Notes under the pieces: model-generated
The model's database searches: none
Told to the model about the DNA's origin: nothing
The model's input: only the letters and a program-made list of their open reading frames with translations
NCBI GenBank assembly: GCA_017477855.1
Contig: JAFUUN010000068.1
Location: 1 to 19,892, forward strand
Direction of reading: 5' to 3'
DNA from: Rickettsiales bacterium
GTDB lineage: Bacteria; Pseudomonadota; Alphaproteobacteria; Rickettsiales; Deianiraeaceae
Length of the DNA stretch: 19,892 nucleotides
Part shown: one piece after another, positions 8,513-15,252 of the stretch
Numbering within the stretch: position 1 is the stretch's first letter
Layout of the letters: each line of letters starts with the position of its first letter
Position numbers and translations under genes: made by a program

Positions 8513-8620
8513 GTTGCGCGGCGCGGAGCGCGTTTGGCCGACGAGCGGAGCCCGAGCGCAGCGAGGGCGGTGGAGCGAGGCGCAGCCAAACCGCGAGGGC
8601 GTGGCCTCGGGCAGCGCAAC
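8513..8620 (+). repeat. Family A palindromic repeat, copy 4 (with family B tail)
   Basis: It is bounded by GTTGCGC and GCGCAAC. The inner inverted pair is GTTTGGC/GCCAAAC, and the loop is longer than in the 81-82-bp copies. The right arm reads GCGAGGGCGTGGCCTCGGGC. It lies between the divergent MrpD-like and MetW-like genes and runs straight into the tail at 8621. Confidence 0.88.
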
Positions 8621-8798
8621 ACTGGTTTTGAAAAAAAATTGCAGTATAAACATCAAAAAATTTAAAAAATTGCGGGTCTTTCGCCAAAGCCCCTTCGCAC
8701 GAAAAGCACTTTGCATCACTGGACGTGCGGGGCCTTTGGCATGCGCGGCCGCCGCCGACCGCCTCCGCCCTTGACAAGTCAAGGCCTGCGGCCGCGCA
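8621..8798 (+). repeat. Family B tail repeat, copy 1
   Basis: A 178-bp segment almost identical to 11025-11204: I count two substitutions and two single-base indels. An AT-rich left part (TTTTGAAAAAAAATTGCAG, TATAAAC) is followed by a stem-loop (CCAAAG-CCCC-CGCACG pairing with CGTGCG-GGGC-CTTTGG around a 22-nt loop) and a GC-rich palindrome bounded by GCGCGGCCGC and GCGGCCGCGC with CTTGAC/GTCAAG inside. It fills most of the 402-bp gene-free stretch 8469-8870. The indels shift every reading frame between the copies, so it is probably non-coding. Confidence 0.82.
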
Positions 8799-8870
8799 AA
8801 AAACCTTGTATAACAACCCACCAATCACAAACAATATTGCAATTTATTTTCTTTGTATTCCCATTGTAGT

Positions 8871-9566
8871 ATGGCCAAAGCAAGACCAAATCTGCCAGAA
8901 GGTTGGAGCGTTGACACATTTGTGGTGGCTAAAATGCTGGCACAGAACGCAAAGGTTTTGTTTATTTACAACGAGGACTTGAACCGCATCAGACAAATTG
9001 CCAACATAATCAGCATACATGCAACCATAATGTCAGATGACTTACAGTTGCTTGAACGTGCACGGGGTATGGGTTTTGATGTAGTGCGTGGGAATATAAA
9101 TACGAGCGCACTGGAAGATTTGGAACCAAAAAGTTTTGATTTTATTGTTGCAGAGAATGTGCTTGTGACAGCTCGCTATCCTGGAGACTTTTTATTATCT
9201 GCAATGCGCGTAGCAGATAAGGTTATTTTAGGCAACAAAAATAAAGGCAATTGGCGTTATCGCGTCAAGTTCTTATTCTCTGGTTCGTTTTATGTACATC
9301 GGCAGTATGATATTGTTCCAGACGACGCGAACGCTTGGTTCAATAAAAATCCATGGATATTATCACACAAAGATGTTATGAATTTGTGCGTTAGTCAAGG
9401 TTTGACAATTAGCAATGGTGTTATTATTTACCGCAATAGTGTTATTGATAATATCTATGACATCAGGAGCTATCCCAACATGAATGCTGATTATGTCTAC
9501 TATTCAGTTAGTACAGACAATAGTACCCAGCCATCAGCAAAGCTTGGCGGCATGAAAGCAATATAA
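8871..9566 (+). CDS. MetW-like protein with degenerate SAM-binding motif
   Basis: A 231-aa protein resembling MetW, a methyltransferase-fold protein linked to methionine biosynthesis. Family landmarks are present: ARGMGFDVVRGNINT (64-78), KSFDFIVAENVLVTARYPGDFL (87-108, the SFDYVILSQTLQATRxP region), GNKNKGNWRYRVKFLFSG (121-138, the FPNFGHWRxR region) and WILSHKDVMNLC (162-173). The glycine-rich motif I of MetW (DLGCGDG) is missing: the matching strand reads VLFIYNEDLNR (29-39). It may therefore not bind SAM normally, or may have another role. No metX is adjacent. ATG8871 is chosen; the TTG at 8853 has no support. A TTGCAA hexamer ends 28 nt before this ATG. Confidence 0.8.
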   Translation: MAKARPNLPEGWSVDTFVVAKMLAQNAKVLFIYNEDLNRIRQIANIISIHATIMSDDLQLLERARGMGFDVVRGNINTSALEDLEPKSFDFIVAENVLVTARYPGDFLLSAMRVADKVILGNKNKGNWRYRVKFLFSGSFYVHRQYDIVPDDANAWFNKNPWILSHKDVMNLCVSQGLTISNGVIIYRNSVIDNIYDIRSYPNMNADYVYYSVSTDNSTQPSAKLGGMKAI

Positions 9567-9575
9567 TTTTTTGAT

Positions 9576-9656
9576 GTTGCGCCGCCCGAGGCCACGCCCT
9601 CGCCGTTTGGCTACGCCTCGTTCCTCGTCGGCCAAACGCGCTCCGCGCCGCGCAAC
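9576..9656 (-). repeat. Family A palindromic repeat, copy 5 (compact 81-bp form)
   Basis: GTTGCGC and GCGCAAC ends are perfect inverted repeats. The inner pair GTTTGGC/GGCCAAAC encloses a short loop (CTCGTTCCTCG). It lies between the convergent MetW-like and alcohol dehydrogenase genes. This is the clearest small copy and a good reference for the family. Confidence 0.9.
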
Positions 9657-9671
9657 AAAAATAAATACATT

Positions 9672-10892
9672 CTATTTATACGATTGCTGATAAATCTTCA
9701 CACAGTCCTCAACCGACAACTGAACTCTGTCATATGGAAATAAAAGTCCCATGCAGTCCATCGCGTTTTTAGCCATCTTTTCAAACTCATCAGGTTGAAT
9801 ACCATAATCAGACATTCTCAAGTCAGCAACACCGCAGTCCTCTTGTAATTTTTTAAGCCCCTTAACAAAATCCATTGGCTCTCTGGCGTCTTGATTTCCT
9901 AACAACTTTGCCATTGTTACAAACCTTTCGGGGCAACAACCTTTTTCAATGAAGTGTGTATAGTAGGCAACGGAAATCATTATCAGCCCTGCACCGTGTG
10001 GCAGTGATTGGTGATATGCTGAAAGCGCGTGTTCCAGTGAGTGCTCACTCGTACATGTTCCCAAATTCATTGAGAATGATGATAACGATGACGCAAACGC
10101 AACTCTCTCGCGGGCTTCCTGATCGTTTCCATCCTTTACTGCTCTGGCCAAGAAACCACCAATATTTCTAATGGCCTCTTTTGCCACCATGTCGCTTGCT
10201 AAGTTAGCTGAATTTGCAATAAAAACCTCTGTACTGTGGAATAGCGCATCAAATCCTTGGAATGCCGTGAATTGTGGATTGACGCTTTTTGTCAGGTCTG
10301 GGTCGCAAATTGCAAGCATTGGGAACTCCCCAAAGAATGCAGTTTTTTCGTTTGTCTCTGGGTTAGTAATGACTGCGCCTGTGTCGCTCTCGCTACCTGT
10401 TCCAGATGTCAAAGTGATGCAAACCAATGGCAAGCCGAGATATTCTGGCTCTTGTTTTTTACCTGTTCCAAATGCAATATAGTCCCACAGGTCGCCGTCA
10501 TTCGTGGCCATCGTGCATATTGCTTTTGCAGCATCCATGACGCTTCCTCCTCCGATTGCAAGCACCAGGTCGCAACCTTTTTCACGAGCAACTTGTGCTC
10601 CTCGCATAACTGTATCTTTTAGTGGATTTGGCTCAATTTCATTGAAAATTGTATATTCAATTTTGACCTCGTTGCCTTCCTCATCCTCTCCTGCAATCAT
10701 GTCTTGTAGCTGTGCAATAACATTATCCAGCGCGCCACTTTTTTTGGCACTTTGTCCGTTTGATGTGACAATCAAAATGTTCGTGCATTCTGGAAGATTG
10801 TCAGCTAATTGATTGATTGCGCCACTACCAAAAATAATGTTTGTTGGAACAAACCACTTATAATTTTTACCTGTGTCTAAAAAACTTGACAT
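9672..10892 (-). CDS. Iron-containing (group III) alcohol dehydrogenase
   Basis: A 406-aa NAD(P)-dependent, metal-dependent dehydrogenase that interconverts alcohols and aldehydes. It has the nucleotide-binding GGGS motif (114-117, LAIGGGSVMDAAKA), the SGTGSE loop (163-168), and likely metal ligands Asp215 and His219 (GFDALFHS), His284 and His299 (LPHG), by analogy to the Asp/His/His/His set of FucO. Length is slightly above the usual 380-390 aa, partly through an insert around residues 66-77. The substrate cannot be told. Butanol- or lactaldehyde-type fermentative roles are common in the family, so it may balance redox under low oxygen (inference). Neighbouring genes give no pathway. Confidence 0.92.
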   Translation of the reverse strand: MSSFLDTGKNYKWFVPTNIIFGSGAINQLADNLPECTNILIVTSNGQSAKKSGALDNVIAQLQDMIAGEDEEGNEVKIEYTIFNEIEPNPLKDTVMRGAQVAREKGCDLVLAIGGGSVMDAAKAICTMATNDGDLWDYIAFGTGKKQEPEYLGLPLVCITLTSGTGSESDTGAVITNPETNEKTAFFGEFPMLAICDPDLTKSVNPQFTAFQGFDALFHSTEVFIANSANLASDMVAKEAIRNIGGFLARAVKDGNDQEARERVAFASSLSSFSMNLGTCTSEHSLEHALSAYHQSLPHGAGLIMISVAYYTHFIEKGCCPERFVTMAKLLGNQDAREPMDFVKGLKKLQEDCGVADLRMSDYGIQPDEFEKMAKNAMDCMGLLFPYDRVQLSVEDCVKIYQQSYK

Positions 10893-10942
10893 ATGAATAA
10901 CAACTGTGTGTAGTGTGTTTTAAATAAATGTCAAATTGAAAT

Positions 10943-11024
10943 GTTGCGCGGGCGCGGAGCGCGTTTGGCCGCCGAGGAACGAGGCGCAGCCAAACGGCGA
11001 GGGCGTGGCCTCGGGCAGCGCAAC
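10943..11024 (+). repeat. Family A palindromic repeat, copy 6 (with family B tail)
   Basis: Compact form with GTTGCGC and GCGCAAC ends and inner pair GTTTGGCC/GCCAAAC around GGAACGAGG. It lies upstream of the alcohol dehydrogenase gene and continues directly into the tail at 11025, as copy 4 does. Confidence 0.88.
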
Positions 11025-11204
11025 ACGGGTTTTGAAAAAAAAATTGCAGTATAAACATCAAAAAATTTAAAAAATTGCGGGTCTTTACGCCAAAGCCCCT
11101 TCGCACGAAAAGCACTTTGCATCACTGGACGTGCGGGGCCTTTGGCATGCGCGGCCGCTGCCGACCGCCTCCGCCCTTGACAAGTCAAGGCCTGCGGCCG
11201 CGCA
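11025..11204 (+). repeat. Family B tail repeat, copy 2
   Basis: Near-identical to 8621-8798 and in the same orientation relative to the preceding family A element. Differences are one extra A in the A-run, an extra A in GTCTTTACGCC, a T within GCCGCTGCC, and one change near the left edge. The same hairpins are present. With copy 6 it fills most of the 336-bp gap 10893-11228, just downstream of the hslU stop, where the structure could end hslU transcription (inference). Confidence 0.82.
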
Positions 11205-11228
11205 TCACCAAACTTACTATACCAATCA

Positions 11229-12566
11229 CTATATCAAATACTTCCGCACATTAACCTTTTTGTCAAAGATATCTTCTGTGGCCTTTTCAACATATTTCTT
11301 GTCAATGACTACTTCTGATCCACTTTTGCCATTGTAGCTCGCATCTTCAGTGACTTTTTCAATGACAGAAAATAGACGCCTTGCACCTGTGTTTTCCAAT
11401 TCGCTATTCATCCTATGAGCCAGCTCAGCAATTGCCCGCACGCCGTTTGGTTCAAATACAACATTAATTCCATCCACTTTCAGCAATGTCTTTTGTTGTT
11501 CCAAGAGGTTATATTTCAAATCTGTAAGAATGCGTTCAAAGTCATCAACCGTGAGGGACTTCAACTCAACTTGAACAGGAAAACGCCCTTGCAATTCTGG
11601 CATAAGGTCTGACACTTTGTTGTCGTGGAAGGCACCAGCTGCAATGAAGAGAATATGGTCTGTCTTGACTGTACCATGCTTTGTTTGCACCATTGTTCCT
11701 TCTATGATTGGGAGTAAATCACGCTGCACGCCTTCACGAGATACCTCACCGCGAGATTGTGCATCTTTGTGGCTTATCAGCTTGTCAATCTCATCAAGGA
11801 AGACAACTCCCTTTTGCTCTATTTTACGTAGAATGTCGGCGATTATCAATCCTTTATCAACATGTTTAGCAACTTCTGCCTCCACCAGAGTTTCCAATGC
11901 CTCACGGACTTTGACTTTTTTGAGCTCTTTTTTATTCTTTTTTTCTGGTCCACTATAATCAAACAGAGGAATAATGCTTATCATTGCAGTTGCAGCCCCC
12001 ATTGCTGGTGTCCCATCAAAGAACTGGTCGCTTGTCTGGTTTTTGTTTGGGTTTTCTGGCAATGCAATTTCAATCTCCTGATTGTCATATTCTCCATTAG
12101 CAAGTTTTTCCTCGTTCAGATTGACAAATCCGGCTTTACGGAGAGCATCACCAACTGTTTTTAGGGCATTTGCTTTGGCCGTATCTTCATATTTCTTAGC
12201 AAGATTGTTCCTCTCCCGCTTTATGGTTATCTCCACCAAATCACGGATGATTGTTTCCACATCTTTACCAGCATAACCAACCTCTGTAAATTTTGTCATT
12301 TCTACCTTTATAAATGGACTGTCAGTTATATCTGCTACACGGCGAGCAATCTCTGTTTTTCCCACGCCAGTAGGGCCAGACAGAAGGACATTCTTTGGCG
12401 TTATCTCAGAGCGAAGTTTCTCATCCTCAACCATCATTCTTCTTCCACGATTGACAAATGCGATGGCAACCAACTTCTTTGCTTCATCTTGCCCAATAAT
12501 GTAATTGTTCATTTCCTTGACAATCTCCTTTGGTGTCTTGTGTGAAATTTCTGCCTTTTTCATCAT
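11229..12566 (-). CDS. hslU: HslU, ATPase subunit of the HslUV protease
   Basis: HslU is the AAA+ unfoldase that feeds substrates to the HslV peptidase. From ATG12566 the protein is 445 aa, matching the family. It has the N-terminal TPKEIVKEMNNYIIGQDEAK, Walker A GPTGVGKT (64-71), Walker B VVFLDE (254-259), an intermediate domain in between (about 110-245), a sensor-2 region ENTGARRLFSVIE and a C-terminal KYLI tail of the kind that docks into HslV. The pore loop reads GYAG (97-100) where E. coli has GYVG. The frame is open upstream to 12692, but that part translates the decayed repeat copy 7. hslV is not adjacent on either side, which is unusual. Confidence 0.95.
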   Translation of the reverse strand: MMKKAEISHKTPKEIVKEMNNYIIGQDEAKKLVAIAFVNRGRRMMVEDEKLRSEITPKNVLLSGPTGVGKTEIARRVADITDSPFIKVEMTKFTEVGYAGKDVETIIRDLVEITIKRERNNLAKKYEDTAKANALKTVGDALRKAGFVNLNEEKLANGEYDNQEIEIALPENPNKNQTSDQFFDGTPAMGAATAMISIIPLFDYSGPEKKNKKELKKVKVREALETLVEAEVAKHVDKGLIIADILRKIEQKGVVFLDEIDKLISHKDAQSRGEVSREGVQRDLLPIIEGTMVQTKHGTVKTDHILFIAAGAFHDNKVSDLMPELQGRFPVQVELKSLTVDDFERILTDLKYNLLEQQKTLLKVDGINVVFEPNGVRAIAELAHRMNSELENTGARRLFSVIEKVTEDASYNGKSGSEVVIDKKYVEKATEDIFDKKVNVRKYLI

Positions 12567-12611
12567 AACTAAACTGTAAATAACTATATTTATTTTAAAA
12601 TCAATATAAAT

Positions 12612-12693
12612 GTTGCACGAAGCGGAGCTGGGTTTGGCCGACAAGGAACAAGACGTAGAAAAACGGTAAGGACATGACCTTGGGCGATGCAAC
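12612..12693 (+). repeat. Family A palindromic repeat, copy 7 (decayed)
   Basis: It aligns end to end with the compact form (GTTGCACGAAGCGGAGCT to GGGCGATGCAAC) but has many G-to-A and C-to-T changes. The inner GTTTGGCC now faces GAAAAAC, so the stem is broken. It lies between the hslU start and the end of the licD-family gene. Confidence 0.75.
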
Positions 12694-12700
12694 AGAGATT

Positions 12701-13612
12701 TTATTTCTTTATAGCATCTTTTTTGTCAGCCCACTTCTTCCACGCATCATCGGTTGGAAGAGCTGGTTTTAAAAGTTCTTTATGTTTTTGCAGATCAATC
12801 TTTTTTGATCTCTTGTGATTGAATGTATGATTTCCTGTATAAGCAACATCCATCCAGTCGTCTCCATAATATCTGTTAAATGGTTCTGACACATTATTTT
12901 TACATGGAACGGTTAGAGGACCAAAAGTGCATTGTTTTATTGGAAAAATGTCATTATATTCAAAAAACATTTTATAAAAATGAGGTAGATATTCACAACG
13001 GTGATGCGTCATATACGTATAAATCTGTTTGCCGCCTTTCAATTTGATACAATTCTCTAAATAGAATATATCTAAAACCATTCCGTCTACAATTCTAATT
13101 ACATCCCACCTGTTGCCAACATCTTCACTTAAGTATTTATAAGCAAACCGTTCACCAACTTTACTATCTGACATTTCTTTTTCAAATGCTCTTTTGACTT
13201 TTTGAGGATCATCCAGCACAATGATATCCAAATCATCATCCCATGGAATAAAACCACTATGTCTGATTGCACCAAGTTCAGTGCCAAAATCTACTGTGTA
13301 TTTTATATGATATTTTGCAAAAACATAATCCACAAATGCCATCAATTCATATGCTTCATTGACCTGTTTTTGGGGAAGTAAATCTATCTTCAACATATTA
13401 TACTTGTTTATCAAGCGTAGCATTGGATTGACCTTTTCTAATTTATGCAAAAATTTTGTTGTCTTGTGAATACAGTGTTTTTTGTTATAATCATGCGGCC
13501 ATGTGTGAGAGCAGTAATCACTTGTTCTAACGAAGAATGCAAGAAAGTACATTACAAATGAAAGTAAAAATAGAAATAGAAACAAAACGACAACAACCTT
13601 ACACGGTTTCAC
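12701..13612 (-). CDS. LicD-family protein with N-terminal membrane anchor
   Basis: LicD proteins belong to the nucleotidyltransferase-like fold and add phosphocholine or related groups to surface glycans. The hallmark GTELGAIRHSGFIPWDDD (residues 110-127 from the GTG start) is complete and is followed by LDI. A hydrophobic anchor spans about 6-28. The start is uncertain. The chosen GTG13612 (303 aa) directly follows an (AG)10 tract that is purine-rich like a ribosome site. A TTG at 13651 is also in frame. ATG13640 is out of frame now, but one extra AG or two fewer would bring it into frame. The gene may therefore be phase-variable. It sits alone, with no other glycan genes beside it. Confidence 0.85.
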   Translation of the reverse strand: MKPCKVVVVLFLFLFLLSFVMYFLAFFVRTSDYCSHTWPHDYNKKHCIHKTTKFLHKLEKVNPMLRLINKYNMLKIDLLPQKQVNEAYELMAFVDYVFAKYHIKYTVDFGTELGAIRHSGFIPWDDDLDIIVLDDPQKVKRAFEKEMSDSKVGERFAYKYLSEDVGNRWDVIRIVDGMVLDIFYLENCIKLKGGKQIYTYMTHHRCEYLPHFYKMFFEYNDIFPIKQCTFGPLTVPCKNNVSEPFNRYYGDDWMDVAYTGNHTFNHKRSKKIDLQKHKELLKPALPTDDAWKKWADKKDAIKK

Positions 13613-13614
13613 TC

Positions 13615-13634
13615 CTCTCTCTCTCTCTCTCTCT
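13615..13634 (-). repeat. (AG)10 dinucleotide tract at the 5' end of the licD-family gene
   Basis: Ten perfect CT units on the plus strand (AG on the coding strand) lie between ATG13640 and GTG13612. Tracts like this change length by slipped-strand mispairing. Length changes would switch which start codon is in frame, or alter the spacing and strength of a purine-rich ribosome-binding region. Confidence 0.9.
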
Positions 13635-13700
13635 GCGCATAAAAAACACAACTGTTAGTTTTATTATTTTTTATTTTTCAAGATATTTTTACACTTTTTT

Positions 13701-13807
13701 ATTGCGCCGCCCGCGGCCACACCCTCGCCGTTTGGCTGCGCCTCGTTCCTCGTCGGCCAAACGCGCTCCGCCCCTGGCGCAATAAACCCAGCTCCGCGCC
13801 GCGCAAC
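13701..13807 (-). repeat. Family A palindromic repeat, copy 8 (chimeric)
   Basis: A complete element with perfect ends ATTGCGCC (13701-13708) and GGCGCAAT (13776-13783) and inner pair GTTTGGC/GCCAAAC is followed by an extra element end (CCAGCTCCGC then GCGCAAC, to 13807). Copy 1 has the same extra end. The extra end resembles the corresponding end of copy 7, so it looks like a remnant of a second element. Confidence 0.85.
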
Positions 13808-13849
13808 TCAAAATCAATAAAAATAAAAATATTTCTATGAACTCACCAC

Positions 13850-14518
13850 TCATTGATGATAAATCTCCCCCAACATCCTCTCGGCAGCATCTTCTTCGGC
13901 AAGTTTTTTACGAGAACCTTGACCTTCGGCTACATATTTCCCTACCCGCACTTGAACGAAAAATGTTGGCGCATTTTCTGCCCCGGTTTTGTTAATGAGA
14001 GTATATTTAGGTAGACAGCCGTACTTCTTCTGTGTATATTCTTGGAGTTCCATTTTAGCATCCTTATACTGGCGAGTAGAGGTAAGATATAACTCAAACA
14101 AACAGGAGATAACCTCATAGGTCTTGTCAATACCGAATTCAAGATATATCACACAAATAAAGCTCTCCATGATGTCCGCAAGGCAATGACCGACAAGCTT
14201 GGCTGTTTGTGGGTGTGTCTTGACAAACTTATCAATATGAATATCCTTGGCCACTTTGGCGCAGACATTACGAGAAATCAGCAAGGACTTCTTCTCACTC
14301 AAAACACCTTCGGTGTCATGTAAAAAACGTTCAAATAGCATGCGAGAAATGCAAAAATTTAGGATAGTATCACCGAAAAATTCAAGACGTTCATAGTTTT
14401 TTTGCTTGGAAACGGATGAATGCGTCATGGCCTCTGAGAAGTATTGAGAGTGTGTAATGTCATATAATTCAAACCTGTTGCAGAAGTCGGCAAAGTCATC
14501 AAAAAGATTTTGTTGCAT
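13850..14518 (-). CDS. rnc: Ribonuclease III
   Basis: RNase III cleaves double-stranded RNA, processing rRNA precursors and structured mRNAs. The 222-aa protein has the catalytic signature ERLEFFGD (43-50, acidic Glu46 and Asp50) and the second acidic pair Asp115/Glu118 in LADIMESF. A C-terminal dsRNA-binding domain (about 152-216) contains KMELQEYTQKKYG and the helix GSRKKLAEEDAAERML. Length is normal. The usual neighbours lepB and era are absent. The start is a clear ATG without a Shine-Dalgarno sequence. It diverges from the gene at 14570 across only 51 bp, so the two promoters must overlap or lie very close. The abundant hairpin repeats in this genome would be plausible substrates if transcribed (inference). 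Confidence 0.95.
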   Translation of the reverse strand: MQQNLFDDFADFCNRFELYDITHSQYFSEAMTHSSVSKQKNYERLEFFGDTILNFCISRMLFERFLHDTEGVLSEKKSLLISRNVCAKVAKDIHIDKFVKTHPQTAKLVGHCLADIMESFICVIYLEFGIDKTYEVISCLFELYLTSTRQYKDAKMELQEYTQKKYGCLPKYTLINKTGAENAPTFFVQVRVGKYVAEGQGSRKKLAEEDAAERMLGEIYHQ

Positions 14519-14557
14519 TTTAATAAGTTTATTTAGAATAACATATGTTGTTTGAAT

Positions 14558-14563
14558 TATAGT
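14558..14563 (+). promoter_or_regulatory. Candidate -10 box (TATAGT) six bases before ATG14570
   Basis: TATAGT matches five of six -10 consensus bases. A start 7 nt past it falls on the A of the ATG, again predicting a leaderless mRNA. No convincing -35 is seen, so support is weak. Confidence 0.3.
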
Positions 14564-14569
14564 TCTAAA

Positions 14570-15250
14570 ATGTCAATAGCTTATCTACCAGATAAAGATT
14601 TTAGAACAGAGGCCCAGAATACAATAAAATTTGATTTCATGAGGCAGAAATTTAGCACCAAAGAAAATAGTATCATCATTGATCGTTATGTAAAGATGTT
14701 TGACAGGCACTTCTTGCATTTCATAACCCAGAGACAACAAAGGGACTTGGCAATCTTGCAATATGCTATGCAGTTTTTGTTGCAACACGCCGAGTGTTCC
14801 AAGAAGACCTTCCAGCACTGGCAAATGAGCCCAGCATTTACCGTGGAGGACAAGCATATACTGGTAGATAATGGTATTGTCCCTATTGACTGGGAGTTGA
14901 ATGTTTTGCACTTGGAGCAAGAAATTTCCGCAATGAAGACAATGCATTCCTTCATGCACAATACCATCACCAAGCATGCAACTAACTGTGATGAAAAGAC
15001 AACCAAAAACCTTGCCAGTATAGATGCCAAAATGGAGAAAATCAGACACCTGACAGACGAGGCCATTATGAAGAAGATAACTAAGGGAAAGGAGTGTAAA
15101 GATTATATCCACAATAAGCTTCACAAATTGAAGAGTTATGATGAGATATTAGAAAATGTAGGAATGCAAGCCAATTTGGAAGAAGATTATATAAAATTGA
15201 GAGAATATCTGCATAAAGTTAAGGATTTGAATTTGATAATTGAAAATTAG
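14570..15250 (+). CDS. Unknown helical protein
   Basis: A 226-aa soluble, probably all-helical protein with many Lys, Glu, His and Gln and no signal peptide or membrane segment. Regions such as DRHFLHFITQRQQRDLAILQ (about 45-64) and NLEEDYIKLREYLHKVKDLN near the C-terminus look amphipathic. I do not recognise a family or catalytic motif. ATG14570 is preferred over a TTG at 14552. It is divergent from rnc and convergent with the glutamine-synthetase-like gene. Gene status rests on a long open frame with composition like its neighbours. Confidence 0.75.
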   Translation: MSIAYLPDKDFRTEAQNTIKFDFMRQKFSTKENSIIIDRYVKMFDRHFLHFITQRQQRDLAILQYAMQFLLQHAECSKKTFQHWQMSPAFTVEDKHILVDNGIVPIDWELNVLHLEQEISAMKTMHSFMHNTITKHATNCDEKTTKNLASIDAKMEKIRHLTDEAIMKKITKGKECKDYIHNKLHKLKSYDEILENVGMQANLEEDYIKLREYLHKVKDLNLIIEN

Positions 15251-15252
15251 AG

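Noticed and set aside
8621..8660. Possible promoter (TTGAAA then TATAAA) reading into the family B tail
   Set aside because: The spacer between the hexamers is only 11 bp, too short for a standard promoter, and no alternative -35 is convincing.
8504..8824. Minus-strand open frames across the family A/B composite (and the similar one near 10931-11188) that encode shared peptide stretches
   Set aside because: The shared peptide runs only until single-base indels shift the frame between the copies, and it reads on into palindromic repeat sequence. This fits conserved non-coding DNA, not a conserved protein.
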